Source of the DNA: Acidobacteriota bacterium
GTDB lineage: Bacteria > Acidobacteriota > Blastocatellia > Pyrinomonadales > Pyrinomonadaceae
DNA: 64,000 bases
Direction of reading: 5' to 3'
Assembly (NCBI GenBank): GCA_016700175.1
Contig: CP065003.1
Span: 1,870,001 to 1,934,000, forward strand
The translations under genes and the position numbers were made by a program. This document shows positions 1-8,323 of this stretch, piece after piece (the first letter of the stretch is position 1; every line of letters starts with the position of its first letter). Below the pieces are notes generated by a model. The model was not told the origin of the DNA. It did no database searches and was given only the letters and a program-made list of their open reading frames with translations.

Positions 1-1
1 G

Positions 2-544
2 CTTCAGACCGACCAGGCTGTTTTCGATGTGAAAGACCTCGGAAGTCTTGACGTGAACAAGCTCGACGCAGAGTACCGGACGGTACGAACGAAGCTCGAA
101 TCCCTTCAGCCGGTGGACAACCCTTATTTTCGCGATCTGAGGCAGCGCCACCTACGGACGCTCGATGCCTCCTACCGCCTGAAGCGGATCACGCTTCTCG
201 CCCACACGAAACCGATCACGCTTGTCTTCGGAAATAACCACGAAGAGTGTTTCTCGCAATGGGGCAGGCCCGTGATCGAGGGCGGCCAGTCCCTTCTCGA
301 CGCCTGGCGAACGCTTGTCGACGAGCAGAAGCTGAACAACGCTTCGCCTGAAGGCGTCGAAGCGAGGTACCAGTCCCGATATAATTCGCCGGAGCGCGAC
401 AAATGGGCGCTTGTTGAGGTTCTCGGGTTCGGCTGGTGGAACTGCGTCAACGATTCGATCCCGTACGTGGAGGATGACGGAACCGCCGATGAAGAGTTCA
501 AGAAGCTCTTCGCGAAGGTCGAGTCCGAATGCGACGAACCGTAA
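2..544 (+). CDS. hypothetical protein, 5' end outside window
   Basis: The reading frame is open from the window edge to a TAA stop at 542-544, so the gene almost certainly begins upstream; the GTG at 29 is only the first start codon inside the window. About 180 residues are visible, hydrophilic, with no signal peptide, membrane segment or motif I recognise. The C-terminal part is rich in Trp and acidic residues (for example FGWWNC and EDDGTADEEF). It ends 18 bp before the antiporter gene on the same strand, so the two may be cotranscribed. I cannot assign a function. Confidence 0.6.
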   Translation, partial: LQTDQAVFDVKDLGSLDVNKLDAEYRTVRTKLESLQPVDNPYFRDLRQRHLRTLDASYRLKRITLLAHTKPITLVFGNNHEECFSQWGRPVIEGGQSLLDAWRTLVDEQKLNNASPEGVEARYQSRYNSPERDKWALVEVLGFGWWNCVNDSIPYVEDDGTADEEFKKLFAKVESECDEP

Positions 545-562
545 AGCCCTGCGATCGAGCCG

Positions 563-2554
563 ATGCACACACCCGAGCTTCTAACCGACCTTCTCCTGAT
601 CTTCCTGGTCTCGGTGCCGGTAGCGTTCCTATGCCTCCGGCTCAAGCTTCCGTTGCTCGTCGGCCTTATGGTGACGGGCATTCTGATCGGGCCGTACGGG
701 CTCGGTCTGATACGCGGGCTTGAGGAGATCGAGATCCTTGCCGAGATCGGCGTCGCGCTGCTTCTTTTCACGATCGGGATAGAGTTCTCGATCTCAAGGC
801 TGAAGGAGATGCGGCGCCTTGTGATCCTCGGAGGCGGTCTTCAGGTCATTATGACGATCGCCGCGACCGCCGGTGCAGCCGTCCTTTTCGGCCGTGAGCC
901 CAGACAGGCCGTGTTCTTCGGATTTCTTATCGCGCTTTCAAGCACGGCGATCGTCCTGAAAACGCTTGACGAGCGAATGGAGATCAACGCTCCGCACGGC
1001 CAGGCGGGAGTCGGGATCCTCCTTTTCCAGGACATAAGCATCGTGCTGATGATGCTCTTCGTGCCGATACTCGGCGGCGAGGGCTCGATCGGCTGGCTCA
1101 GTGTGCTGTGGTCGCTCGGAGGCTCGTTCCTCGCGCTCGCCGCGATCGTCGCCGCCGCGTGGTTCCTTATGCCGCGGTTCCTGAAGCTCGTAGTCGGCCT
1201 CCGCAGCCCGGAGATCTTCGTGCTTTCCGTGATATTGCTCAGCCTTGGGACGGCGTGGATCACGTCGCAGTTCGGTCTGTCGCTCGCGCTCGGCGCGTTC
1301 ATCGCCGGGCTCGTGATATCAGAGTCCGAGTTCAGCCACCAGATCACCGCCGACATCCTGCCGTTCCGCGACGTATTCAACAGCCTGTTCTTCGTTTCGA
1401 TCGGTCTTCTGCTTTCGGTGTCTGCACTTTGGGAGCACATCGGTACCGTCGCGATTCTCGTTGTTTCGCTTTTCGCCGGCAAGGCGCTGATCATATGGCT
1501 CGTGATCCGGCTGATGAAATTCCCGCAGAGGGTCGCCGTGATGACCGCGCTCGGCCTTGCGCAGATCGGAGAGTTCTCGTTCGTGCTTGCGAAGGCGGGC
1601 AAATCGGTCGATCTGCTTCCCGACACCGATTACCAGAGCTTCCTCGCGGCTTCGATCATCACGATGGCCGCCACGCCGTTCGTCATCGCGGCTTCGCCGA
1701 AGATCGGATACTTCCTGCAGAACATACTCCCCGACCGGGCTCCCGAACCTGTAGACGAGGAAGACGAGCTGCACCTTACCTCGAGCGGAGGCCTCACCAA
1801 CCACGTGATCATCGTCGGGTACGGTTTGAACGGGAGGAATCTCGCGCGCGTTCTTCGAGCCGTGACCGTGCCGTACACAATCCTCGAACTGAACCCGAGG
1901 GTCGTGCAGGATGCCAGGGCGAAAGGCGAGAAGATCAACTTCGGCGACGCGACCAGGCGCGAGCTTCTGCGGCACGCGAACATCGACGAAGCGTACGCGC
2001 TTGTTCTCGCGATGTCCGATCCGTCCAGCGCGAGAAGGACCGTAAGGATCGCGCGGCAGCTGAATCCGGACCTCTACATCGTCGTGCGGACGCGGTACGT
2101 CTCGGAGATCACGGAGCTTCTGGAACTCGGAGCGAACGAAGTCATTCCCGAGGAGTTCGAAACAAGCATCGAGATATTCGCCCGCGTGCTTCAGCGTTAC
2201 GGCGTCGCGCGGCAGGTGATCGAACAACAGATCGAGACGATCCGGAAGCAGGGTTACGAGATGCTTCGGTCGCCTTCAGCTGTGACGCAGGTAGCGCTCG
2301 CCAACCTCAATGCAGCCCTTCATTCCGCGGCGACAGAGACGGTAACGGTCGGCGAAGGCGCTTATGTTGTCGGGAGAAGCCTTGGAGAACTACAGCTGAG
2401 AAGAGAGACAGGGGTGACGATCATCGCGGTGATCCGCGACAACGAAACGACGGTGAACCCCGGGGCGGAGTTCACCATACGCGCAGGCGACGGACTCGTG
2501 CTTCTCGGCGAATCCGAGAAACTCGAAGAAGCAGCGCACAAGCTTCAGGGCTGA
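563..2554 (+). CDS. Kef-type K+/H+ antiporter (CPA2) with RCK domain
   Basis: This 663-residue protein has the CPA2 exchanger fold: about 12 hydrophobic segments over residues 5-390, with the family's Gln-Asp pair in LFQDISIV (near 155). A cytosolic RCK/TrkA-N domain follows, with the nucleotide-binding GYGLNG at 419-424, and a TrkA-C domain occupies roughly 580-660. This matches KefB/KefC/YbaL-like potassium/proton antiporters of the inner membrane, gated by nucleotide or thiol signals. The start is the ATG at 563. It ends 4 bp from the convergent membrane-protein gene with no room for a terminator. Ion specificity cannot be read from the sequence. Confidence 0.93.
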   Translation: MHTPELLTDLLLIFLVSVPVAFLCLRLKLPLLVGLMVTGILIGPYGLGLIRGLEEIEILAEIGVALLLFTIGIEFSISRLKEMRRLVILGGGLQVIMTIAATAGAAVLFGREPRQAVFFGFLIALSSTAIVLKTLDERMEINAPHGQAGVGILLFQDISIVLMMLFVPILGGEGSIGWLSVLWSLGGSFLALAAIVAAAWFLMPRFLKLVVGLRSPEIFVLSVILLSLGTAWITSQFGLSLALGAFIAGLVISESEFSHQITADILPFRDVFNSLFFVSIGLLLSVSALWEHIGTVAILVVSLFAGKALIIWLVIRLMKFPQRVAVMTALGLAQIGEFSFVLAKAGKSVDLLPDTDYQSFLAASIITMAATPFVIAASPKIGYFLQNILPDRAPEPVDEEDELHLTSSGGLTNHVIIVGYGLNGRNLARVLRAVTVPYTILELNPRVVQDARAKGEKINFGDATRRELLRHANIDEAYALVLAMSDPSSARRTVRIARQLNPDLYIVVRTRYVSEITELLELGANEVIPEEFETSIEIFARVLQRYGVARQVIEQQIETIRKQGYEMLRSPSAVTQVALANLNAALHSAATETVTVGEGAYVVGRSLGELQLRRETGVTIIAVIRDNETTVNPGAEFTIRAGDGLVLLGESEKLEEAAHKLQG

Positions 2555-2558
2555 CCCC

Positions 2559-2975
2559 CTACTTGGTCATCTTTCCGAGTATGAACCCGATCACGCCTCC
2601 GGCGAACACGCCCATAAACGTCACCCCGGCGACATCCACGACGGGCACGAGCATGTTCTCAAAGATGTTCATGAACGCTGTGTTCTGAAGATTCACGGCC
2701 ATCGCGGAGAAGAACATCAGGATGCCCCCGACCTTCATTCCGGCGCCGAAGTTCCTTGCATTCGCCCAATTGTCGGCGACGAACGCGATCATTCCCGCCC
2801 AGACGATGTTCGAGATCGCGAGGGCGACAAAGTTCGGCGGATCGAGGATAAGCCCCGGATACTGGACGGTGTTCGCCTGGATCCAGCCCGCGAGCGCGAG
2901 ACCGTAAATAAGGAAACCGAGGACGAAGATGACTATGCCCCCGGCTATTGCGCAAACTAAGAATCGTACGACCAT
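2559..2975 (-). CDS. small four-helix membrane protein, unknown function
   Basis: The protein has 138 residues and about four hydrophobic helices (first at residues 4-30, last ending in GVIGFILGKMTK). It has no enzymatic motif. I chose the ATG at 2975 because a strong Shine-Dalgarno sequence (GGAGG) lies six bases upstream; the longer frame opens at a TTG at 2987 that would place this ribosome site inside the gene. It stands alone, convergent with the antiporter. I do not recognise the family beyond an integral membrane protein. Confidence 0.75.
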   Translation of the reverse strand: MVVRFLVCAIAGGIVIFVLGFLIYGLALAGWIQANTVQYPGLILDPPNFVALAISNIVWAGMIAFVADNWANARNFGAGMKVGGILMFFSAMAVNLQNTAFMNIFENMLVPVVDVAGVTFMGVFAGGVIGFILGKMTK

Positions 2976-3482
2976 ACTTTCCTCCAATTGAAGATTGGTT
3001 AAAAGCTGCCCTACGCCTTGTTCGTTGGAAATGTGGGAAGTTGGGGGGATTATTATTCAGCGGAGAGATTGTGTCAACGGGGAAGTGAAGAGATTAGTAC
3101 TGAGAAATGAGAACTGAGTCATAGCTCCGTTTAGAGCAGCGCTCCGCGCTGCAAAAGACGTGCGAAGCACGGCTGAAATCTAGAAAGACCCGTCTCGGCC
3201 GCGCAGCGGCGTCGGCCTGAAAACCATTCGTCGCTACGCGACGAGGGTGAAACCGAATCACCATTCCCGTGGCCTGAAGGCCACGGCTAAGTTATCGCTG
3301 TCGCTGACGCGACGCGGGCACGCCTCAGCACTCATCTCTCAGCACTCATCTCTTTCTTATGCCCGTCGCTCGCGCTCCGGGTTCCGATTTTCGCTTCGCT
3401 CACTGCACGCGGGACGCGTGCGTTCCGCCTCAGCACTCATCTCTCTCTTATGCCCGTCGCTCGCGCTCCGGGTTCAGATTTC
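2976..3482. repeat. gene-free stretch with short palindromes and satellite-like text
   Basis: No gene is credible here. The stretch holds mini-palindromes such as GTGGCCTGAAGGCCAC, a copy of the motif that recurs near 21 kb and 46 kb, and an irregular direct repeat built on CTCAGCACTCATCTCT (about 3325-3480) followed by a motif reading GCCCGTCGCTCGCGCTCC, which occurs twice and resembles one near 57 kb. Reading frames across it are repeat artefacts. Confidence 0.6.
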
Positions 3483-5321
3483 TCAGTTCTTCTTGGCGAG
3501 CAGCCTCTGCTTCTCGAAATGGTCGAAGACGTTGTTCGCGGCCGACTTTCCGAGAAGCGGCCGGAGCTCGTCGACCTTTAGCTTCGCGATCCGCTCGATC
3601 GAGCCGAAGGTCCTCAGAAGCATCTTCTTCCGCACCTCGCCGATCCCTGGGATGGCCGTCAGCTCTGAAGTGAAATCGCGCATTTCGCGCCGCTTCCGGT
3701 GATACCGGACCGCGGTCTTGTGGGTCTCGTCCCGTATCTCCTGGATAAGCCGGAACACGGGAGGCCCGTTCTCGAACTTGATCGGTCGGTCTTCCCTTCC
3801 CTTCACAAGCAAGTGCCTGATCTGATTGTGCTTGCGAGGAGGCTTCACAAGTCCGACCAGCGGCACCGCATCGAGATCCAGTTCGCTCATCGCCGACGCC
3901 GCCGCCGAAAGCTGTCCCTTTCCGCCGTCGATGAACACCAGCTGAGGCACTTCGCCGCCTTCCTTTAGGATCCGCCTGTAGCGGCGGAACACCGCCTCGC
4001 GCATCGACGCGTAATCGTCCGAGCCCTCGACGGTCTTGATCTTGTATCTTCTGAAGTTCTTACGGTCGGGCTTGCCGTTCTCGTACGACACGATCCCGGC
4101 GACATTCTCCGAGCCGGAGATGTTCGAAATGTCGAAGCTCTCGATCCGTTCGGGAAAGTAAGGAAGTTCGAGCATCTCCTGCAGTTCGGCGAGGACGACC
4201 TCCATGTCCGGTTTCAGAACCCTGAACCTCTGCTCGAACGCTATCTTCGCGTTCATCTCGACCAGGTTGATCATCTCCGCCTTCATCCCGCGTTTCGGCG
4301 TCTTTATGTAAACCCTTCTGCCGCGCGCTTCGGTGAGGATCTGCTCGAGCGTCTCGCGGTCCTCAAAGTCCGCGGGGACGTGGATCTCGAGCGGAACATA
4401 GTTCGACGAGTAGTATTGCGTCAGCACGTCGCCCAGGAACTCCGACACGTCGAACTCGCCCTCCGAAAGGTCCTCCCAGAAGAACTCCCTTCGGCCGACG
4501 ACCCTGCCCTCGCGCATGGTGAACAGCTGAAGCGCGAGCTTCTCCCTTTCCCTGTAAAAACCGAAGATGTCCTCGTCCCGGTCCGGCGAGGCGACCATCT
4601 TCTGCGTCTCGTCGAGCGCGAGCACGGTCTTCCGCAGGTCTCGATACTTCGCGGCGAGCTCGTACTTGTGATTTTCCGCGAAATGCCACATACGCTTTTC
4701 GAGCTCCGCCGCAAGCTCTTTGTTCTTGCCGTCGAGAAGCAGAAGGACGTCCTCGACCGCCTGCGTGTATTCTTCGGGATCGCACAGCCCCTTGACGCAC
4801 GGGCCGAGGCAGCGCTTCAGGTGATATTCGAGGCACGGCCTGTCGAGGCTTCCGTCAATGTCCAGATTGCAGGTCCGGAGCTGAAAGGTGCGGTTGATCA
4901 GGTCGAGAGTCTTGTGCGCGAGCGAAGCGGGAAGGAATGGGCCGTAATACCGCGCGCCGTCTTTCAGGATCTTTCGCGTGATGACGGCCTTTGGGAACGC
5001 CTCGTCGGTGATCTTCAGGTGCGGATAGGCCTTGTCGTCCTTGAGGAAGACGTTGTAGCGCGGCTTGTGCTTCTTGACGAGGTTCGATTCCAGGATCAGC
5101 GCCTCGGCCTCGGTATCGACGACGATGAACTCGAAATCGTCGATGTTCGCGACGAGCCGCCTCGTCTTCGGGTCCATGTTCTTCGAGGACTGGAAGTACG
5201 AGCGGACGCGGCTGCGGAGGCTCTTCGCCTTGCCGATGTAGATGATCCTGCCTTCCGAATTCTTGTGGAGATAGACCCCTGGCGAGGCCGGAAGATTCTT
5301 GAGCTTCTTCTTCAGGGACAC
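3483..5321 (-). CDS. uvrC: UvrABC excinuclease subunit C
   Basis: The 612-residue protein is full length for UvrC, the nuclease that makes both incisions in nucleotide excision repair. The N-terminal GIY-YIG nuclease covers residues 13-90 (GVY at 15, YIG at 28). Four cysteines at 151, 163, 171 and 175 match the spacing of the Fe-S ligands reported for UvrC. A UVR domain for UvrB contact lies near 200-235. The RNase H-like 5' nuclease has D397, D465 and H534, and tandem helix-hairpin-helix motifs end the protein (AIPGIGEVRKKML near 557). The start is a GTG at 5321 without a clear ribosome site. It is monocistronic here. Confidence 0.97.
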   Translation of the reverse strand: MSLKKKLKNLPASPGVYLHKNSEGRIIYIGKAKSLRSRVRSYFQSSKNMDPKTRRLVANIDDFEFIVVDTEAEALILESNLVKKHKPRYNVFLKDDKAYPHLKITDEAFPKAVITRKILKDGARYYGPFLPASLAHKTLDLINRTFQLRTCNLDIDGSLDRPCLEYHLKRCLGPCVKGLCDPEEYTQAVEDVLLLLDGKNKELAAELEKRMWHFAENHKYELAAKYRDLRKTVLALDETQKMVASPDRDEDIFGFYREREKLALQLFTMREGRVVGRREFFWEDLSEGEFDVSEFLGDVLTQYYSSNYVPLEIHVPADFEDRETLEQILTEARGRRVYIKTPKRGMKAEMINLVEMNAKIAFEQRFRVLKPDMEVVLAELQEMLELPYFPERIESFDISNISGSENVAGIVSYENGKPDRKNFRRYKIKTVEGSDDYASMREAVFRRYRRILKEGGEVPQLVFIDGGKGQLSAAASAMSELDLDAVPLVGLVKPPRKHNQIRHLLVKGREDRPIKFENGPPVFRLIQEIRDETHKTAVRYHRKRREMRDFTSELTAIPGIGEVRKKMLLRTFGSIERIAKLKVDELRPLLGKSAANNVFDHFEKQRLLAKKN

Positions 5322-5410
5322 GGGGTAAATATTAACTCGTGCCGAACGGAAACGGAAAATCGGAACCGGAAGGGATTAACCGCAGAGGCGCGGAGTTCAA
5401 TTGGGGAGAT

Positions 5411-5551
5411 CTTCAACGCAAAGGTCGCGAAGGTCGCGAAGACGACTTAGGATTCGTTTGTTGGAATGATCAGCACTTTGGCTAGATAAGAGGTGATTAG
5501 CAAGGGGTTGACGGTAATCGCTTTGCGACCTTCGCGACCTTTGCGTTGAAG
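5411..5551. repeat. inverted-repeat element, 31-bp arms (family A, copy 1)
   Basis: The arm at 5411-5441 (begins CTTCAACGCAAAGGTCGCGA) and the arm at 5521-5551 are reverse complements with one mismatch over 31 bp, separated by 79 bp. Each arm contains the 9-base motif AAGGTCGCG twice. Related elements occur at 30.8, 40.9 and 44.4 kb. The rest of the 5322-5720 gap shows nothing else I can name. Confidence 0.85.
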
Positions 5552-5720
5552 AACCCGGCCCGATACTGCGGCGGCGAATGGTATGAAATGTATGAATTCT
5601 CGACGCCGCTTCGGGCGGACCGGAGGAAGATCGAGCCCGAATATTAACCTTCTATCCCGTTCCCGTGGTTAAGCCGATGAAAAGATCCTGTAAAGAATGT
5701 AAAATCTGACATTTCCGACG

Positions 5721-6683
5721 ATGAAAACGATCGTTACAGACTCGACCGAAGAGGCCGCGCGTTTCATACGCGAGGGCGGTACCGTGGCGTTTCCGACCGA
5801 AACCGTGTACGGGCTCGGCGCAGACGTCTTCAACGAGTTCGCGATCTCGAAGATCTTCTCCGCGAAGCAGAGGCCCGCGGACAATCCCCTGATCGCGCAC
5901 GTCGGCGATGTTTCGCAGATCGAACTTCTCGCCAGGGATGTCCCCGACCCCGCACGCGCGTTCATCGAGCGCTTTTTCCCGGGCCCTCTGACGCTCGTGG
6001 TTCCGAAAGCCGACAAAGTTCCTTCGATCGCCACAGCCGGGCTCGACACGATCGGCGTCCGGATGCCCTCCGGCAAGGTCACCCACGAGTTCCTGAAAGC
6101 CTGCGGCACTCCCGTGGTCGCGCCCTCGGCGAACGTGTCGGGCAGGCCTTCGCCGACCGACTGGGAATCCGTGCTGGAAGACCTCGAAGGAAAGATCGAC
6201 TGCATTTTGAAAGGCGAACCTTCGCGGGTCGGGCTCGAATCTACGGTCGTCGACTGCACGGAGGATGTTCCGGTCGTACTTCGTCCTGGAGCCGTTTCGA
6301 TCGAGCAGCTGCGAAAGGTAGTCCCCGAAACCGTCGCAATCACGGAAACTGACGGAGCGGCGATGAGGAGTCCCGGGATGCGACACAAGCATTATTCACC
6401 GAAGGCGAAAGTGATCCTGGTCGATCCCACCGATGTCCGACGAGCTTCAGCTTGTCGCGGTTCCTGCGCCTTCATCGGCCTCAGCGCACCCCCGGACAAT
6501 TCCTCGTTGACGATGATCGTCGATTCCACCGAAGAATACGCCCGCGAGCTGTTCGGCTTCTTCCGTCTCTGCGACCGGAAAGGCATCGGAACGATCCTCT
6601 GCGAAACCGTCCCCGAGGAAGGGATCGGCACCGCGCTTATGGACCGGCTCCGGCGCGCCGCGGATTCAATGTTAGGACCATGA
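5721..6683 (+). CDS. L-threonylcarbamoyladenylate synthase, Sua5 type
   Basis: The enzyme makes threonylcarbamoyl-AMP from threonine, bicarbonate and ATP, the first step of tRNA t6A37 synthesis. Residues 1-205 are the YrdC domain (GGTVAFPTETVYGLG near 20, KQRPADNPL near 53, and PSANVSGRPSPT near 140). A Sua5 C-terminal domain follows the linker with HKHYSPKAKV near 222, so it is the long two-domain form (320 residues) rather than the short TsaC form. The start is the ATG at 5721. It is cytosolic and appears to stand alone; the next gene is 237 bp downstream in a low-GC islet. Confidence 0.95.
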   Translation: MKTIVTDSTEEAARFIREGGTVAFPTETVYGLGADVFNEFAISKIFSAKQRPADNPLIAHVGDVSQIELLARDVPDPARAFIERFFPGPLTLVVPKADKVPSIATAGLDTIGVRMPSGKVTHEFLKACGTPVVAPSANVSGRPSPTDWESVLEDLEGKIDCILKGEPSRVGLESTVVDCTEDVPVVLRPGAVSIEQLRKVVPETVAITETDGAAMRSPGMRHKHYSPKAKVILVDPTDVRRASACRGSCAFIGLSAPPDNSSLTMIVDSTEEYARELFGFFRLCDRKGIGTILCETVPEEGIGTALMDRLRRAADSMLGP

Positions 6684-6828
6684 AAAAGCCAAATCCTGAC
6701 TTAGAAATCGTGAAATTGGCTGAGTCGTATTAGATATCGGCGAGACGAGGAGTAAGTCAGGATGTGCTAGGGATTGCTGTCTGCTTCCTCGGACCATGGA
6801 CTCAGATCACTCCGCCAATTCCTAGTTC

Positions 6829-6859
6829 TTGCATGTCACTTCTGCCGGCGTGATATACT
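6829..6859 (+). promoter_or_regulatory. probable promoter of the 6.9-8.2 kb operon
   Basis: An extended -10 box (TGATATACT, 6851-6859) is preceded by TTGCAT at 6829-6834 with a 19-bp spacer. It lies about 60 bp before the first ATG of the three-gene islet, whose ribosome site GAGGAT is at 6908-6913. This is pattern recognition by eye. Confidence 0.45.
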
Positions 6860-6920
6860 TGACGGCTAATTATCGGTGAGTGAACTTACGAGATAATCAA
6901 GAGAATCGAGGATACCTTTA

Positions 6921-7265
6921 ATGGCCACAGAAACTGAAGATCGCTTGAATGAGGACCTTAGAAAGGACCTGCCGATCAAACACGTTGTTCCGGAAGAACT
7001 CCCTTTGATGTTTTCAGACCAAACGGTTGTGAAATTTCAGCGAGATGTATTTGTCCTCATGTTTTTCCAGAATCGTCCACCGATCACACTTACTCGTGAA
7101 GCCCTGGAGGAAGTAGAACATGTTGAGTCCCGCTGTATAGCGCAAGTAGTTCTGACTCCCCAGGCCATGGAGAAGAACATTGAGGCGATGTCGGCCAATT
7201 TTGAGAAATTTAAGAAAAGTATCGCGGAACAAGCAGAGTCGAAAGAAGAGGATCAGACCAAATGA
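6921..7265 (+). CDS. DUF3467-like small protein, first gene of low-GC islet
   Basis: This 114-residue protein starts at an ATG with a good ribosome site (GAGGAT, seven bases upstream). The order of a beta-rich core (VKFQRDVFVLMFFQN) and a helix-forming end (VVLTPQAMEKNIEAMSANFE) resembles DUF3467 proteins, which have a core followed by a conserved TPxxAKxLxxxLxxNI-like segment. The similarity is by eye and moderate. Base composition is clearly AT-richer than in flanking genes. It overlaps the next gene by 4 bp (ATGA), so translation is probably coupled. Its role is unknown; it may be a DNA- or partner-binding component of a toxin-antitoxin-like set. Confidence 0.7.
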   Translation: MATETEDRLNEDLRKDLPIKHVVPEELPLMFSDQTVVKFQRDVFVLMFFQNRPPITLTREALEEVEHVESRCIAQVVLTPQAMEKNIEAMSANFEKFKKSIAEQAESKEEDQTK

Positions 7266-7753
7266 GCAACCAAAGTGTAGCTATTAGTGGTCTAGACGAC
7301 GCGGCGGATACAATCGTGACGATAAAGCCGTCAGACATTGACCGCTTGGATGACACAGCAGTGGCAATGACACGGCACATAAGCGTCCTGCGTTTTTTTC
7401 ATGAGACGGGACTAGCAACGGGCGACTATGTCCGATTTGCACCCGAATTGGGATTCATGCCCATTTTGATTGGTCGTGATGGCAACCCGGTTTTCTTGTT
7501 TCATTTTGTCGAGGTTATTGATGAGATTTTGGACTATGAAATCCTAGTCCAAGAATTTCCGACATTAAGCTATTCACAGGTTGCTGGTGCAATCGCCTTC
7601 TTGCGTAAGATCTCACAGTTTAACGTTCGTAACGTTAATATTGACGCAGTCCAAGATGATGAGGATCTTAAAGATCCTGAATTTGACAAGAGATTGGAAC
7701 AGGCACTTTTGAATCAAGGGGACGTTGCCCGTGTGCTCACTGACAATTCCTAG
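7262..7753 (+). CDS. DUF433-like antitoxin-type protein, second gene of islet
   Basis: The protein has 163 residues. Its second half reads VEVIDEILDYEILVQEFPTL and then SYSQVAGAIAFLRK, which resembles the tail of DUF433 proteins (an Ile/Leu segment, an acidic D-Y-P-x-L element, then an Ala-rich helix); DUF433 proteins are often antitoxins of VapB/MazE-like systems. The N-terminal half has no clear match. It overlaps the first gene by 4 bp and runs into the third by about 20 bp, forming a tightly packed operon. The assignment is tentative, based on pattern only. Confidence 0.65.
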   Translation: MSNQSVAISGLDDAADTIVTIKPSDIDRLDDTAVAMTRHISVLRFFHETGLATGDYVRFAPELGFMPILIGRDGNPVFLFHFVEVIDEILDYEILVQEFPTLSYSQVAGAIAFLRKISQFNVRNVNIDAVQDDEDLKDPEFDKRLEQALLNQGDVARVLTDNS

Positions 7754-8201
7754 ACATCTTTCCCAAGAGATCAAAGATGATGGAGTCGAAGACAAGCTAG
7801 CGAAATTTGCTCACGAAGCAGGAGTTGATCAGCCTTGCATCCTCGATCTCGAACAGAATTACCTTCGGTCTCCCTTCCCAAAAGAGCTACGGCAAGCCGG
7901 TGTACGAAAACGCCAAGTTGGCAGACACCGGGTGTACTACACGGGCTCGCATTCTGAATGTAACTTCACCCCTATTTATATTAAGTGGAATAAGAAGTCA
8001 GACGATCGATCCCAAGACGACAATAACGCGGCTTTTCATGAAAAGCTTAAGCGTGTATTTGGACAAACCGAGATCGCGCGGATTCTTCCGGATTTAGAAC
8101 AAAAGACCTCCGTCAGTACAGGAGAGTCGGAAGAGGAATCTTATAAACAGCAGTCTTGGTATCGGAAATACGTGCTTGGTGAAGATCCCGACTCTAACTA
8201 A
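7731..8201 (+). CDS. putative RelE/ParE-like toxin-type protein, third gene of islet
   Basis: The frame opens at a TTG at 7725, but the GTG at 7731 has a better placed ribosome site (AAGGGGA, about nine bases upstream), giving about 156 residues. The core GVRKRQVGRHRVYYTG followed by IYIKWNKKSDD and a later FHEKLKRVF helix is like the basic strand pair and lysine-rich strand of RelE/ParE toxin folds, but the protein is longer than usual for these (90-110). It overlaps the stop of the preceding gene. The low GC matches the other two genes. Function is inferred from weak likeness and context; it could equally be an unrelated small protein. Confidence 0.55.
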   Translation: MCSLTIPRHLSQEIKDDGVEDKLAKFAHEAGVDQPCILDLEQNYLRSPFPKELRQAGVRKRQVGRHRVYYTGSHSECNFTPIYIKWNKKSDDRSQDDNNAAFHEKLKRVFGQTEIARILPDLEQKTSVSTGESEEESYKQQSWYRKYVLGEDPDSN

Positions 8202-8323
8202 CCCGCAGTCGAAACCAGATCAAGGGTCTCCAGTAGGATGGCTACTTCTTTCTAATCCGGCCTTCATCGATTAGAATCACGGTTTACGGAACCGCCTCCT
8301 CCCGGGCGCTTCCGCCCCTGAAG

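Noticed and set aside
1108..2688. Long Arg-rich open frame inside the antiporter gene
   Set aside because: It is a shadow in another frame of a high-GC gene; composition is unlike a protein and the antiporter frame has clear domains.
3247..3702. Open frame 151 residues upstream of and into uvrC
   Set aside because: It covers satellite-like repeats and runs antisense into uvrC; Ser/Arg/Leu-rich with no family likeness.
5411..5551. Family A inverted repeats as simple terminators
   Set aside because: Loops of 77-83 bp and lack of T-tracts do not fit intrinsic terminators; a mobile or structural element fits better.
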